DNA of 43,340 nucleotides. It comes from Desulfarculaceae bacterium. Its GTDB lineage: Bacteria; Desulfobacterota; Desulfarculia; Desulfarculales; Desulfarculaceae. Location: positions 1 through 43,340 of the forward strand of contig JAMOVV010000082.1 in the NCBI GenBank assembly GCA_027067385.1. Direction: 5' to 3'. Position 1 is the stretch's first letter; the number at the start of each line of letters is the position of its first letter. Positions 32,564 to 41,990 of this stretch are shown here, one piece after another. The notes under the pieces were generated by a model that was not told the origin of the DNA, did no database searches, and saw only the letters and a program-made list of their open reading frames with translations. The position numbers were made by a program, and so were the translations under genes.

Positions 32564-33605
32564 GGCCGGCGCGGGCGGCCAACTGCCCGCAGGCGGCGTC
32601 GATGTCCTGGCCGCGGGAGCGCCGGATAATGGCCGTGAGGTGCCCGTCCACCAGCACGTCCTGGAACCGGGCCACGTCCTCGGGCGCCGGCGCCCGGAAG
32701 GCCGCCCCGGCAAAGGGGTTGAAGGGAATCAGGTTGATCTTCACCTTGAGCCCCCGGACCCAGCGAACCAGTTGGCGGGCGTGGTCGGGCCGGTCGTTCA
32801 CCCCGCCCAGCAACACGTACTCCAGGGTTATGCGGCGGGTGGGCTTGAGAGGATAGGCCGCCAGGGCCGCCTTGAGCGCGGCCAGGGGAAAGCGCCGGTT
32901 CACCGGCATGAGCCGGTCACGCAGCTTGTCGTCGGCCGCGCCCAGGCTGACGGCCAGGGCGGCCGGGGTGGCTCGTCCCAGCCGGGGCAAGCGATCGGCC
33001 AGGCCCACGGTGGAGACGGTGACCTTGCGCTGGCTCATCTGCAACCCGTGCGGCCCCAGGATGTGCTCCAGGGCCTTCAGCAGGTTGTCCAGGTTGTCCA
33101 GGGGCTCGCCCATGCCCATGAACACCAGGTTGGTGAGGGGGCGGTCGGCCTCCACCACGCTGCGGGCGTAGAGCACCTGGCCGATGATCTCGGCCGGGGT
33201 GAGGCTGCGCTTGAAGCCCAGGGTGGCGGTGCGGCAAAAGGCGCAGCCCTGGCGGCAGCCAACTTGGCTGGACACGCAGAGGGTGTGGTGGTCGGCCTCG
33301 GGGATGAGCACGCTCTCCACCGCCAGGCCGTCGGCCAGGGTGAAGAGGAACTTGCGGGTGCCGTCGCCGGCCTGCTGCTGGTGGGCCGGCTCCATCCAGG
33401 CCAGCCGGGTCACCCGGGCCAAGCGGACGCGCAGGTCCTGGGACAGGTCGGTCATCTCGGCGATGCTGGTGGCTCCGCCCTTGTAGAGCCAGTGCAGCAC
33501 CTGGCGGGCGCGGAAGGGCTTTTGGCCCAGCTCGGCCATGAGCCTCTGCAGCTCGGCGGCGCTCAAGTCGCGCAGGTCTGGCTTTTTCTCCGGTGCTCTG
33601 ATCAT
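32538..33605 (-). CDS. rlmN: RlmN, dual-specificity rRNA/tRNA adenine C2-methyltransferase
   Basis: A 355-residue radical-SAM enzyme methylating C2 of 23S A2503 and tRNA A37. The radical-SAM cluster is GCRQGCAFCRTATLGFKR (C-x3-C-x2-C). SAM region FMGMGEPLDNLDNLL, STVGLADRLPRL, NLIPFNPF, and the C-terminal catalytic Cys in RSRGQDIDAACGQLA are present. ATG 33605 gives the usual N-terminal HhH-like domain; its ribosome site is weak. Length normal. Confidence 0.95.
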   Translation of the reverse strand: MIRAPEKKPDLRDLSAAELQRLMAELGQKPFRARQVLHWLYKGGATSIAEMTDLSQDLRVRLARVTRLAWMEPAHQQQAGDGTRKFLFTLADGLAVESVLIPEADHHTLCVSSQVGCRQGCAFCRTATLGFKRSLTPAEIIGQVLYARSVVEADRPLTNLVFMGMGEPLDNLDNLLKALEHILGPHGLQMSQRKVTVSTVGLADRLPRLGRATPAALAVSLGAADDKLRDRLMPVNRRFPLAALKAALAAYPLKPTRRITLEYVLLGGVNDRPDHARQLVRWVRGLKVKINLIPFNPFAGAAFRAPAPEDVARFQDVLVDGHLTAIIRRSRGQDIDAACGQLAARAGLDKSGAQR

Positions 33606-33682
33606 CAGCCAACTATAACACCACCGGCAGCCTCTTGCCGCCGCCGGGTTTATGCTCCATACTCGTCGGGGGAGATGGTCCC

Positions 33683-34150
33683 ATGCACGATAAAGCTTCA
33701 CCGCGCAAACTGGCCGACATCCTGGAGAGCGCCTGGCCGCGGGCCCGCGACGGCCGGGTGCCGCCGCCGGCGTTGCTGGCCGACTGGCGCCGGGCGGCCG
33801 GTTCCCCGGTGGCCCGGCGGGCCCGGCCGGTGTGCCTCAAGCCCGACGGGGTGCTGGTGGTGGCCGTGGTGGGTTCGTTGTGGCGGCAGGAGATAACCCT
33901 GGCCGCGCCCCAGTTGACCGAGGCCCTGGCCCGGCGGGGCCACCCGGTCACCTCCCTAAAGGTGGTGCAGGCCGCCACCGCGCCGCCGGCCCCGCCGCCG
34001 CCGCCGGAGGTGGAGCTGGGTCCCGAGGACCTGGCCCGGGCCCAGGCGGCGGTGGCCTCCGCCGGCGACCCCCGCCTGCGCGCCGCCCTGGAGCGGGTGG
34101 TGCGGGCCCAGCTGGCCGCGGCCAAGGCGGCCGGGCTGGATGATGACTAG
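33683..34150 (+). CDS. DUF721 / DciA-like protein
   Basis: A 155-residue protein. The DUF721 core is seen as KLADILESAWPRA, LLADWRRAAGSPVARRARPV and VLVVAVVGSLWRQEITLA. DciA proteins of this family load the replicative helicase in most bacteria. A Pro-rich linker and an Ala-rich helical tail follow, and the tail differs from classical DciA. ATG 33683 has GGGGGAG upstream. It is convergent with glpK, with five bases between stop codons and no terminator. Confidence 0.75.
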   Translation: MHDKASPRKLADILESAWPRARDGRVPPPALLADWRRAAGSPVARRARPVCLKPDGVLVVAVVGSLWRQEITLAAPQLTEALARRGHPVTSLKVVQAATAPPAPPPPPEVELGPEDLARAQAAVASAGDPRLRAALERVVRAQLAAAKAAGLDDD

Positions 34151-34155
34151 CCGTC

Positions 34156-35649
34156 TCAATCCAGGTCGCTGCGCACCCGGCGCACCGCCCGTTGCCAACC
34201 GGCCAGCAGCCGTCGGCGCTGCGCCTGGTCCATGGCCGCCTCGAACCAACGCTCCCTCTGCCACTGGGCGCTGATCTCCTCCAGCGAGCCGTAGACCCCG
34301 GCCTGCAGGCCGGCCAGGTAGGCCGCGCCCAGGGCGGTGGTCTCGGTCACCCGGGGCCGCTCTACCTTTAGGCCGGTGATGTCGGCCAGGAACTGGCAGG
34401 CCCAGTCGTTGGCCACCAGCCCGCCGTCCACCCGCAGGGCCTCCAGCTCGGAGCCGGCGTCATCGGCCATGGCGGCCATGAGGTCGTGGGTCTGGTAGGC
34501 CTGGGCCTCCAGGGCGGCGCGCACCACGTGGCTGGCCCGGCTGTCGCGGGTGAGCCCCACGATGGCCCCGCGGGCCTCGGGGTCCCAGTAGGGCGCGCCC
34601 AGGCCGGTGAAGGCCGGCACCAGGTATACCCCGCCGTTGTCAGGCACCGACGCGGCCAGGGCGGCGCTGTCGGCCGCCCGCTCGATGAGCCCCAGGCCGT
34701 CGCGCAGCCACTGAATGGCCGCCCCGGCCACGAAGATCGATCCCTCCAAGGCGTAGCACACCTCGCCGCCCAGTCCGTAGGCCACGGTGGTGAGCAGGCG
34801 GTTGGCCGAGGTCCGAAGGCGGGCGCCGGTGTTGAGCAGCATGAAGCAGCCGGTGCCGTAGGTGCTCTTGATCATGCCCGGGGCGAAGCAGGCCTGCCCC
34901 ACCAGGGCCGCTTGCTGGTCGCCGGCCATGCCCCGCACCGGGACCGCTGCGCCCAGCAGGTCGGGCCGGGTGGTGCCGAACTCGGCGCTGTTGGGTTTCA
35001 CCTCCGGCAGCACCGCGGCCGGGATGTCAAACAGCTCCAGCAGCTCGGGGTCCCACGCGCCGGTGTGGATGTTCAGCAGCATGGTGCGGCTGGCGTTGGT
35101 GATGTCGGTGGCGTGCACCTTACCGCCGGTGAGCCGAAACAGCAGGTAGCTGTCCACCGTGCCAAAGGCCAGTTCGCCGCGGGCGGCGCGCTCCCGCGCC
35201 CCGGGCACGTTGTCCAGCAGCCAGGCCAGCTTGGTGGCCGAGAAGTAGGGGTCTGGCAGCAGGCCGGTGCGCTCGGTGATGAGGGCCTGGTGGCCCTGCT
35301 CGGCCAGTCGACGGCAATGCCCGGCGGTGCGGCGGTCTTGCCACACGATGGCGTGGTGCAGGGCCCGGCCGCTGGCGCGCTCCCACAGGATGGTGGTCTC
35401 GCGCTGGTTGGTGATGCCGATGCCGGCCAGTTGGGCGGCGCTGACCCCGGCGCGCTCCAGGGCCCGGCGGCACACCGCCAAGGTGTCGGACCAGATGAAC
35501 TCCGGGTCGTGCTCCACCCAGCCGTCGGCCGGGTATATCTGGGGCAGCTCGCGCCCGGCGGCGGCCAGGGCCCGGCCGGCGGCGTCAAAGACCATGGCCC
35601 GGGTGCTGGTGGTTCCCTGGTCGATGGCCAAGAGATAGGCGGGGTTCAC
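34156..35649 (-). CDS. glpK: Glycerol kinase
   Basis: A 497-residue FGGY kinase forming glycerol 3-phosphate. [15 protein letters not shown] (ATP site), [69 protein letters not shown] and [20 protein letters not shown] are typical of GlpK. GTG 35649 was chosen for GGAGG five bases upstream. Neither glpF nor glpD adjoins. Length normal. Confidence 0.95.
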   Translation of the reverse strand: MNPAYLLAIDQGTTSTRAMVFDAAGRALAAAGRELPQIYPADGWVEHDPEFIWSDTLAVCRRALERAGVSAAQLAGIGITNQRETTILWERASGRALHHAIVWQDRRTAGHCRRLAEQGHQALITERTGLLPDPYFSATKLAWLLDNVPGARERAARGELAFGTVDSYLLFRLTGGKVHATDITNASRTMLLNIHTGAWDPELLELFDIPAAVLPEVKPNSAEFGTTRPDLLGAAVPVRGMAGDQQAALVGQACFAPGMIKSTYGTGCFMLLNTGARLRTSANRLLTTVAYGLGGEVCYALEGSIFVAGAAIQWLRDGLGLIERAADSAALAASVPDNGGVYLVPAFTGLGAPYWDPEARGAIVGLTRDSRASHVVRAALEAQAYQTHDLMAAMADDAGSELEALRVDGGLVANDWACQFLADITGLKVERPRVTETTALGAAYLAGLQAGVYGSLEEISAQWQRERWFEAAMDQAQRRRLLAGWQRAVRRVRSDLD

Positions 35650-35752
35650 GGTATCCTCCGGGGCGCGGGGTGAAGGTGGGTCCGCCAAAAGCGGCGGCTA
35701 CCACTTCATAACCGAGGCCGGCGGCCCAAGGCAAGGGCGGCGGTGGGACCGA

Positions 35753-36481
35753 CTAGTCCAGGCGGGCGTAGATGGCGGCCACCTCGGGGCTGTAGCGCTG
35801 GCCCTCGGCGTAGACTATAAGCGGCGGCAGGACGCTGAGCTGCGGGCCGCCGTCTTTGACCGCCTCGATGAGGGCCAGCTTGGCCGGCAGATCGGCGCGG
35901 CCGTGCACCAGGCGCAGCCGCTTGGGCGCCAGGCGCCGCGCCGCCAGGCCGGCCAGGCAGGCGGGCAGGCGGGCGGGCGGCCAGCACAAGACCAGGCGGC
36001 CCCGCGGCGGCAGCAGACGAGCGGCCAGGCTCCACAGCCGCTTAGCCTCCAGGGCCAGCTCGTGACGGGCCCGGGCCCGGGAGGGCTCGGGCGGCAACCG
36101 GCCGTGGCCGCTGCGGCCAAAGGGGGGATTGCTCACCACCAGGCGGAAACCGCCGGCCGGCAGGTGGCGGTGGTCCTGGTTGAGGTCGTGCTCCAGCACC
36201 CGGCCGGGGACGCCGGCGGCCGCGAAGTTGCTCCGGCAGCAGGCCGCGGCCAGGGGGTCGATCTCCACCGCGGTGAAGGGACCCGCGAAACCGCGGCCCC
36301 ACAGCAGCAGGCACAGCACCCCGCAGCCGGCCCCCAGGTCGGCCACCGGTCCGCTGGTGGCCGGCGCGAAGTCGGCCAGCAAGACGCTGTTCATGGAAAA
36401 ACGGTAGCCCTGTTTGGGCTGCACCAGGCTATAGCGGCCCAGTTGGTCCCGGCTGACTTGCTCGGCCGGCACCCGGGACAC
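35753..36481 (-). CDS. TrmN6-like tRNA (adenine-N6) methyltransferase
   Basis: A 242-residue class I SAM methyltransferase. [34 protein letters not shown] (SAM motif I), VEIDPLAA and the amino-methyltransferase motif [12 protein letters not shown] are those of the TrmN6/YfiC group that modifies A37 of tRNA1(Val). The start is GTG 36481, five bases after the DUF1015 gene stop, implying co-transcription. The C-terminal half is Arg/Leu/Ala-rich. Confidence 0.88.
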   Translation of the reverse strand: MSRVPAEQVSRDQLGRYSLVQPKQGYRFSMNSVLLADFAPATSGPVADLGAGCGVLCLLLWGRGFAGPFTAVEIDPLAAACCRSNFAAAGVPGRVLEHDLNQDHRHLPAGGFRLVVSNPPFGRSGHGRLPPEPSRARARHELALEAKRLWSLAARLLPPRGRLVLCWPPARLPACLAGLAARRLAPKRLRLVHGRADLPAKLALIEAVKDGGPQLSVLPPLIVYAEGQRYSPEVAAIYARLD

Positions 36482-36485
36482 CCGG

Positions 36486-37841
36486 TTAGCCCCGGCCCGC
36501 CTCGATGGTCTCGGCCGGGTCGATGAGGTTCATGGTGAGGCCGGTGAGCACCTTGGGGTAGAAGTAGGTGGACTTGCGCGGCATGATGAGGCCGGCCTCG
36601 GCCACGGATTGCACCTGGTCCACCGGGGTGGGGTTCATCAAGAAGGCCAGGCGGGCCTTGCCGCTTAGTACATCGCTCACCACCCCGGCGGTGTCGGAAC
36701 GGTAGGCGATGAGGTGTTCGCGGTCGCGGGCGTGGTTGTCCAGGCCCAGGATGTGCTCCAGCACCACGTGGGTGAGCACCTCGGCGTCCAGGGCGCGCAT
36801 GGGCCCCGGGATGTTGGCCAGCGGCTCCTGCTCGGCCACGCCGGGCTTGAGGGTGAGCAGGTGGAAGGCCTGGTCGCCGGAGGTGACGAGCCCGAAGCTG
36901 GGGGCCTTGCGCCAGTTGTCGGTGAGTTGCTTGATGAACCGCCGCCGGGCCGCTTCGGGGTCGCCGTCAAACGGCACCTCGCTGGCGTCGAAATAGGGCT
37001 CGGCCAGGGCCAGGAAGTCGCGGCTGTTGAAGCCGTGCAGGTGGTGGATGAGCCGGTGGCAGCCCAGGGTGGTGAGGCCGGGATCGCTCATGGAGCAGAG
37101 GTAGACCATCACGTAGTTGAACGAGGCGTTGTCCGGGGCCTGGGGATAGCGGCGGCGCATGTAGGCCCGGTAGTTCTGGGCCGTCTCGTAGCGGTGGTGG
37201 CCGTCGGCGATGAAGATCACCTTGTCGGCCATGAGCCGCACCACCTCGGCGCAGACCTCGGGGTCGTCCACCACGCTCATGCGCTGGACCATGTCCAGGG
37301 GATCGGTCATGTCCACCAACTCCGGGGTGCGCTTGGCCGCCTCCAGGGTGCGCTGGACCAGGTTGTCGTCATCGGGATACAGGGCGAAGATCGGCGATAG
37401 GTTGGTGCTCACCGCCTTGAGCAGGTTGAGGCGGTCTTCTTTGGTGCCGCTGAAGGTCTTTTCATGCGGCAGCACCCCCCCCAGGGAATAGTCCACCGCC
37501 TTGAGCAAGGTGAGGAAGCCGTGGCGCACGTGTTCTTCGCCCTCGGGGTCGGTGAAACGGGTGGTGAGCGGGTAGAAGCCGGCCGCCGCGTCGCGCTTTA
37601 TCACCTCTTGGGCCATCCACTGCTTAAGATTGGCGGCGGCGCGGGTGTAGGTGTTGTCTTCGGCGGTGTCGCTATCGCGCTGCTTGTTCAGGTCCAGCCG
37701 GATGATATTGTGGGGATCGGCCTGGTAGTAGGCGTCCTGTTGCTCGGGGCTGATAACGTCGTAAGGCGGCGTCACCACTTTTTCCAGGCTGACTTTTTCG
37801 GCGTTGTAACGCAGGGCCTTAAACGGCGCAACCAGGGCCAT
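36486..37841 (-). CDS. DUF1015 family protein (HTH/kinase-like, unknown)
   Basis: A 451-residue protein of the DUF1015 family, widespread in anaerobes. Recognised from [53 protein letters not shown] and [17 protein letters not shown], plus the end [16 protein letters not shown]. The HHRYETA motif suggests a ParB/sulfiredoxin-like nucleotide or phosphate site; family members have been linked to serine kinase-like folds, from memory. ATG 37841 has GGGAGG. It heads a two-gene unit with the methyltransferase. Confidence 0.88.
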   Translation of the reverse strand: MALVAPFKALRYNAEKVSLEKVVTPPYDVISPEQQDAYYQADPHNIIRLDLNKQRDSDTAEDNTYTRAAANLKQWMAQEVIKRDAAAGFYPLTTRFTDPEGEEHVRHGFLTLLKAVDYSLGGVLPHEKTFSGTKEDRLNLLKAVSTNLSPIFALYPDDDNLVQRTLEAAKRTPELVDMTDPLDMVQRMSVVDDPEVCAEVVRLMADKVIFIADGHHRYETAQNYRAYMRRRYPQAPDNASFNYVMVYLCSMSDPGLTTLGCHRLIHHLHGFNSRDFLALAEPYFDASEVPFDGDPEAARRRFIKQLTDNWRKAPSFGLVTSGDQAFHLLTLKPGVAEQEPLANIPGPMRALDAEVLTHVVLEHILGLDNHARDREHLIAYRSDTAGVVSDVLSGKARLAFLMNPTPVDQVQSVAEAGLIMPRKSTYFYPKVLTGLTMNLIDPAETIEAGRG

Positions 37842-37877
37842 CGTATCCTCCCAAGAACCTACCGGAAAAATGATCAT

Positions 37878-37896
37878 CCCCCCGGATTACGGGGGG
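37878..37896 (-). promoter_or_regulatory. Perfect hairpin in the DUF1015 leader
   Basis: A seven-base-pair stem (CCCCCCG with CGGGGGG around five bases). On the minus strand it is followed by ATGATCATTTTT and, 24 bases on, the ribosome site of the DUF1015 gene. It could be an attenuator or an upstream terminator. Confidence 0.45.
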
Positions 37897-37963
37897 CGCC
37901 GGTTCTACCTACACCATTAGAATACAACTTGCAAGTGATCAGTGACCGCCGGGTTGGGCGGAC

Positions 37964-37992
37964 TTGACTGCCAACCGCGGGCCACTCAAAAT
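37964..37992 (+). promoter_or_regulatory. Promoter candidate for the zinc-ribbon gene
   Basis: TTGACT (37964-37969), 17 bases, CAAAAT (37987-37992), 60 bases before the GTG start. Confidence 0.45.
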
Positions 37993-38051
37993 GGTAGAAG
38001 ATTGTTGGTTGGTCGTCGAAGTGGCAACTTCAGCCGGTAAGGAGGTTCATC

Positions 38052-38234
38052 GTGACTACGCCGCGACACTGCCCGGGTTTTGAGGCCAATAAGGACCTTA
38101 AGTCGTTTATCTGCAAGTGCCCCAACTGCGGCAAGGAGAAGGAGATATTCTCCGACGAGTTCGACCGGGAGCACTATTGCGCTGGATGTAAGAAAAAGAT
38201 CGATTTCACCCAGTGCACCCTGGAGTCGGGCTAG
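38052..38234 (+). CDS. Small zinc-ribbon protein
   Basis: A 60-residue protein with two Cys-x2-Cys knuckles, FICKCPNCGKEKEIFSDEFD and HYCAGCKKKID, forming a zinc ribbon, plus a Cys at each end. GTG 38052 follows AAGGAGG. It resembles small zinc-binding proteins of Desulfobacterota, whose role is unknown to me. Monocistronic. Confidence 0.75.
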   Translation: MTTPRHCPGFEANKDLKSFICKCPNCGKEKEIFSDEFDREHYCAGCKKKIDFTQCTLESG

Positions 38235-38278
38235 GTTTTCCGGCCGTTGCGTCAGGCCCCGCCCAGGCACCATCCGCC

Positions 38279-38308
38279 CCCCCCCGCCACCGTTGTGGCG
38301 CGAGGGGG
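38279..38308. terminator. Bidirectional hairpin between convergent genes
   Basis: CGCCAC-CGTT-GTGGCG is enclosed by C5/G5 runs, between the zinc-ribbon stop and the stop of the next minus-strand gene. No T tract, so it is only a likely terminator. Confidence 0.45.
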
Positions 38309-38309
38309 C

Positions 38310-38732
38310 TTACCGCAGCTTGGCCCGGGCGTCGGCCGCTTTGGCCTGGTACTCCAGGGCCAGGGCCTTGCGCTTGGCCAGGTAGGCGCGTTGCAGTTGG
38401 ATGCGGTGGCGCACCAGCTTGTCAAAGGCGCTGTCGTGGTCCATGCCGCCGGCCAGGTCCTGGTTGTACTGCTGTTGCGCCTGGTTTAGTTGCAGCATCA
38501 GCTCTTGGCGGGCCTTTTCCATCCTGTCCTGGTGCTGGGTCTCCAGGGCCTCCAGCTCGCGCTTGAGCTCCGGTGATATCTTGGGCGGCTTCTTCAGCTT
38601 GGTCGCCGCGGCCGGGCGTTTGCCCATCTTCACGCGGTACAGGGACCCCGCTGCGACCGGCGCTGGGGAGGCCAGAGGCCAGGCCAGGATTAAAACTATC
38701 AGCAGGGGGATGGCAAATTTCTTGGCTGGCAT
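38310..38732 (-). CDS. Secreted coiled-coil protein of unknown function
   Basis: A 140-residue protein. A signal peptide (FAIPLLIVLILAWPLASPAP) is followed by a Lys-rich basic stretch and then an almost continuous helix (residues 50-138: LKRELEALETQHQDRMEKAR, LMLQLNQAQQQYNQDL), a predicted coiled coil. Periplasmic, with a general likeness to Skp- or Spy-type chaperones in composition only. Start ATG 38732. Thirty-one bases separate it from the FTR gene upstream. Confidence 0.7.
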   Translation of the reverse strand: MPAKKFAIPLLIVLILAWPLASPAPVAAGSLYRVKMGKRPAAATKLKKPPKISPELKRELEALETQHQDRMEKARQELMLQLNQAQQQYNQDLAGGMDHDSAFDKLVRHRIQLQRAYLAKRKALALEYQAKAADARAKLR

Positions 38733-38763
38733 GGTTGATCCCGCTTGATTCTTACGTGAAGGG

Positions 38764-39096
38764 TTAAAACATCGCGCGGTCGGCCGGCCGGCGCTCGGGT
38801 ACGTAGCGGTGCTCGATCTTGCCCTGGTTCCACTGGCGGCTGACGTAGAGGTTGCAGTAGCAACTGCCGTACTCGGCCACGTCGGCCTCGCGGTAGGCGC
38901 AGGGGCAGATGATGTCCGCGTCGCGCTCCCGGTCGTCGCAGCACAGGCGGCAGGGGCAGCCCATGTAGCCGTAGCGCTCCTTGTTGAGCAGTAGCGCCTC
39001 CATCAGCTCCATCACGTGGGCGCGGTCCTGGTTGAAAAAATAGCCTTGGGGCTCCTGGGTCCGGCGCAGCATGTCGTAGAGCTCTTGCGGTGTCAT
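38764..39096 (-). CDS. Ferredoxin:thioredoxin reductase catalytic subunit-like protein
   Basis: A 110-residue protein with the full Cys pattern of the FTR catalytic (beta) subunit: GYMGCPCRLCCDDRERD, DIICPCAYREADVAEYG and SCYCNLYVS. These supply the 4Fe-4S cluster plus the redox-active disulfide that reduces thioredoxin-like proteins with ferredoxin electrons. There is no variable (alpha) subunit, as is usual outside oxygenic phototrophs. The start overlaps the glutaredoxin-like gene by four bases, which suggests that protein is its substrate. Confidence 0.92.
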   Translation of the reverse strand: MTPQELYDMLRRTQEPQGYFFNQDRAHVMELMEALLLNKERYGYMGCPCRLCCDDRERDADIICPCAYREADVAEYGSCYCNLYVSRQWNQGKIEHRYVPERRPADRAMF

Positions 39097-39347
39097 CGCC
39101 CCAGGGTCTCCTTTATTTCGTTCTCGCGGAAGCCCACGATTACCTTCTGGCCGATGACCAGGGTGGGGAAAGACAGGTGGGGGTTGTGCCGTTTGACCTC
39201 CTCGATGAGCCGTTGGCGCTCATCACCCTCGGTAAGGTCCACCTCTACCCGCTCGTACTGGATACCGAGATCGTCCAGTAACTTCTTAGTGTTTTTGCAG
39301 TGGCTGCAGGTGCTCAGGGCGTAGAGTAAAACCGGCTGGTCGGTCAT
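39093..39347 (-). CDS. Glutaredoxin-like / NrdH-type thiol protein
   Basis: An 84-residue thioredoxin-fold protein. Active site STCSHCKNTKK (C-x2-C), then DLTEGDERQRLIEEV, the cis-Pro loop LSFPTLVIG and GFRENEIKETLG. ATG 39347 has GGAGG upstream. ATGA overlap with the FTR catalytic subunit gene makes a two-gene redox operon in which ferredoxin electrons pass through FTR to this protein, then to unknown disulfide targets. An extended -10 TGTTATGCT (39407-39399, minus) lies upstream. Confidence 0.9.
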   Translation of the reverse strand: MTDQPVLLYALSTCSHCKNTKKLLDDLGIQYERVEVDLTEGDERQRLIEEVKRHNPHLSFPTLVIGQKVIVGFRENEIKETLGR

Positions 39348-39440
39348 GGTCTTTTCCTCCGGCGAATGGTGGCGTTGGCCCATGGGCCATTGGTCTTAAG
39401 CATAACAGGATTGCCCGGCCGCGCGCCAGCCCCGCCCGCC

Positions 39441-39469
39441 TTGCGGCTGCCCCGGCAGTGTGCTATCCA
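39441..39469 (+). promoter_or_regulatory. Promoter candidate for amrB
   Basis: TTGCGG (39441-39446), 17 bases ending in TGC, TATCCA (39464-39469): an extended -10 with a partial -35, about 48 bases before the ATG. Confidence 0.5.
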
Positions 39470-39517
39470 TGGGATAAAGAAGCGCGTCGGGGCAGGCCCC
39501 AAGCCGGGAGGTGAACC

Positions 39518-40321
39518 ATGTTGCGCCAAAGCGCCGTGGCCGGGCAGTTCTATCCGGACGATCCCCGGCAATTGGCCGGGATGATCGATGCTTTTCTCAA
39601 GACCGGGGCCGAGCCGACCGAGGCCCTACTGGCCATCTGTCCCCATGCCGGGTATGTCTATTCCGGCGCGGTGGCCGGCCGGGTGCTGAGCCGGGTGGCG
39701 GTGCCGCGCAAGGTAGTGGTGCTGGGACCTAACCACCGCGGGGTGGGCCGCCGCTTGGCGGTGATGACCGAGGGCGCCTGGCTCACCCCCCTGGGTCAGG
39801 TGGAGATCGACACGGCGCTGGGCCGGGACCTGGTGGCCACCTGCGCTTTAGCGGAAAACGACGCGTTGGCCCACAAGTTGGAGCATTCACTTGAAGTGCA
39901 GGTGCCGTTTTTACAGCGCCTGCGCCCAGACCTGCTGCTCACCCCGGTCTGCGTTTCCATGCTCACCTATGACGAGTGCGCCACCGTGGGCCAGGCCCTG
40001 GCCCGGGTGATCGAGCAGGCCGGTGAACCGGTCTTGATGGTGGCCAGCACGGATATGACCCATTACGAGTCGGCCGAGGCGGCCCGGGCCAAGGACGAGC
40101 TGGCCATAAAGCAAATGCTCGAGCTTAACCCCGAGGGGCTCTACAAGGTGGTGCGGGACCACGATATCTCCATGTGCGGGGTGCTGGCCACCACCATCGC
40201 CTTGGAGGCGGCCTTGGGGCTGGGGGCCAGCCGAAGCGAGCTGGTGGCCTATACCAACTCCGGCGAGGTATCCGGCGACTTCCGGCAAGTGGTTGGCTAT
40301 GCTGGGATTATCATTAGCTAA
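39518..40321 (+). CDS. amrB: AmrB / MEMO1-family protein
   Basis: A 267-residue MEMO-family protein (AmmeMemoRadiSam system protein B). Metal-binding-like residues are seen in LAICPHAGYVYSGAVAG, VVLGPNHRGVG, LEHSLEVQVPFLQRL and VASTDMTHYES, and CGVLATTIALEA. These parts make the non-haem-dioxygenase-like active site. Bacterial MEMO proteins usually occur with AmrA and a radical-SAM partner; neither is adjacent here. ATG 39518 follows GGGAGG. Function unknown. Confidence 0.93.
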   Translation: MLRQSAVAGQFYPDDPRQLAGMIDAFLKTGAEPTEALLAICPHAGYVYSGAVAGRVLSRVAVPRKVVVLGPNHRGVGRRLAVMTEGAWLTPLGQVEIDTALGRDLVATCALAENDALAHKLEHSLEVQVPFLQRLRPDLLLTPVCVSMLTYDECATVGQALARVIEQAGEPVLMVASTDMTHYESAEAARAKDELAIKQMLELNPEGLYKVVRDHDISMCGVLATTIALEAALGLGASRSELVAYTNSGEVSGDFRQVVGYAGIIIS

Positions 40322-40376
40322 ATAAGGGCTGGCCCATACGCGGTCCACCCAAGGCCAAACCAAGCCACGATCATCG

Positions 40377-40409
40377 CCGGCCCGGCGGTTACCGCCTCCG
40401 GGCCGGTTT
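40377..40409 (+). terminator. Hairpin between amrB and gltX
   Basis: CCGGCCCGG pairs with CCGGGCCGG, enclosing a second GGCGG/CCGCC stem, then TTTAATT. Probably the amrB terminator. It lies just before the gltX ribosome site (GGAGAG) and could also act on gltX. Confidence 0.6.
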
Positions 40410-40423
40410 AATTCGGAGAGATC

Positions 40424-41836
40424 ATGACCCAAACCGCGGCACCCAAGGTTGTAACTCGTTTCCCCCCGTCGCCCACCGGCGCCCTGCACCTGGGCGGGGC
40501 GCGCACCGCGCTGTTCAACTGGCTCTATGCCCGGCACCACGGCGGGCGGTTCGTGCTGCGCATGGAAGACACCGACCGCAAGCGCTCCAAGGATGAGTAC
40601 GTGGACTCCATCCTGGAGGCCATGGCGTGGCTCGGCCTGGACCACGACGAGGGACCCTACTACCAGAGCCAGCGGTTCGACCGTTACCGCCAGGCCATCG
40701 ACCAATTACTCGAAGACGGCCGGGCCTACTGGTGCCACTGTTCTCCCGAAAAATTAAAGCAAACACGTGAAGCTGCCATGGCCCAGGGTAAAAAGGCCAT
40801 GTACGACGGCGCCTGCCGCGAGGCCGGCCTGGGTCCGGCCGAGGGCGCCGTGGTGCGTTTCAAGGGGCCGCGCACCGGCAGCACCGAGTTCAACGACATG
40901 GTCAAGGGCGTGATATCGTGGGCCAACTCCGAGATGGACGACCTGGTGATCCTGCGCAGCGACTCCAGCCCCACCTACCACCTGGCCGTGGTGGTCGATG
41001 ATATCGACATGGGGGTCACCCACGTCATCCGCGGCGATGACCATGTGCCCAACACCCCGCGCCAGATACTGCTGTACGAGGCCCTGGGCGCGACGCCGCC
41101 GCGTTTCGCCCACATACCCATGATACTGGGGCCTGACAAGAGCAAGCTCTCCAAGCGCCACGGGGCCACCAGCGTGGTGGAATTCCGCGACCAGGGATAC
41201 CTGCCCGAAGCCATGATCAACGCCCTGGCCCGCCTGGGCTGGTCCCACGGCGACCAGGAGATATTCAGCATTGACGAGCTGATAGAGCTGTTTGACCTGG
41301 ACGCGGTGGGCAAGAGCCCGGCGGTATTCGACTTTGAAAAACTCACCCGGCACAACCAGCGCTACATCCAAAAGGCGAGCTTAGAGCGATTACTCGAACT
41401 GGTTACGCCGTTCTTGGCCCGGCGTGGTATTAAGCAGTTCGACCAGCCGACCCTGGTGGCCGCCTTGCCGCATCTCACCCCCAGGGCCACTACCCTGGTG
41501 GAGTTGGCCGACTGGGCCGAGCCCTACCTGCTGGAGCAACCGGTGATGGACCCCAAGGCGGTGAAGAAATTCCTCAAGCCGCAAAACCAGGCGGTACTCC
41601 AGGCGGTGCGGGGCATGGTTGAGCGGGTGGGGGTGACGGACTTAGGTGCCCTGGAAGAGGCCTTCCGGGCGCTGTGCGAGGAGTTGGGCCTGAAGATGGG
41701 CAAGGTAGCCCAGCCCACGCGGGTGGCCCTCACCGGGCGCACTTTCAGTCCCGGTATTTTCGAGGTGATGGCCATCCTGGGTAAGGACCGGGTACTAAAG
41801 CGGCTGGAGGCGGCCATGGAAACCGCCGGCGGATAG
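40424..41836 (+). CDS. gltX: Glutamyl-tRNA synthetase
   Basis: A 470-residue class I synthetase of normal length. The HIGH-type motif is in FPPSPTGALHLGGARTALFN, then LRMEDTDRKRS and the KMSKS-type motif SKLSKRHGATS. A C-terminal anticodon-binding helical cage follows (LERLLELVTPFLARRG, AVKKFLKPQNQAVLQ). tRNA-Gln and tRNA-Glu lie directly downstream, the two substrates of a non-discriminating GluRS. Whether this enzyme is non-discriminating is not proven by sequence, and gatCAB is not in the window. Confidence 0.97.
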   Translation: MTQTAAPKVVTRFPPSPTGALHLGGARTALFNWLYARHHGGRFVLRMEDTDRKRSKDEYVDSILEAMAWLGLDHDEGPYYQSQRFDRYRQAIDQLLEDGRAYWCHCSPEKLKQTREAAMAQGKKAMYDGACREAGLGPAEGAVVRFKGPRTGSTEFNDMVKGVISWANSEMDDLVILRSDSSPTYHLAVVVDDIDMGVTHVIRGDDHVPNTPRQILLYEALGATPPRFAHIPMILGPDKSKLSKRHGATSVVEFRDQGYLPEAMINALARLGWSHGDQEIFSIDELIELFDLDAVGKSPAVFDFEKLTRHNQRYIQKASLERLLELVTPFLARRGIKQFDQPTLVAALPHLTPRATTLVELADWAEPYLLEQPVMDPKAVKKFLKPQNQAVLQAVRGMVERVGVTDLGALEEAFRALCEELGLKMGKVAQPTRVALTGRTFSPGIFEVMAILGKDRVLKRLEAAMETAGG

Positions 41837-41858
41837 GTAGTTTTTTCAGCAAAAACCC

Positions 41859-41887
41859 TTGACCGCGCGCCGGGGTTCCGATAAAAA
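41859..41887 (+). promoter_or_regulatory. Promoter of the tRNA pair
   Basis: TTGACC (41859-41864), 17 bases, TAAAAA (41882-41887), with an AT-rich -10 and a GC-rich spacer. It ends 12 bases before tRNA-Gln. Confidence 0.65.
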
Positions 41888-41899
41888 ATCAACTCGTGC

Positions 41900-41973
41900 T
41901 GGGAGATCGTCTAACGGCAGGACAGCAGACTCTGGATCTGCTTATCTAGGTTCGAATCCTGGTCTCCCAGCCA
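41900..41973 (+). tRNA. tRNA-Gln (CUG)
   Basis: A 74-base cloverleaf with encoded CCA. Acceptor TGGGAGA/TCTCCCA, anticodon stem GCAGA/TCTGC with loop CTCTGGA (anticodon CUG), T arm with TTCGAAT. Discriminator G. Confidence 0.95.
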
Positions 41974-41990
41974 AGTTTTGTATTGATCGC

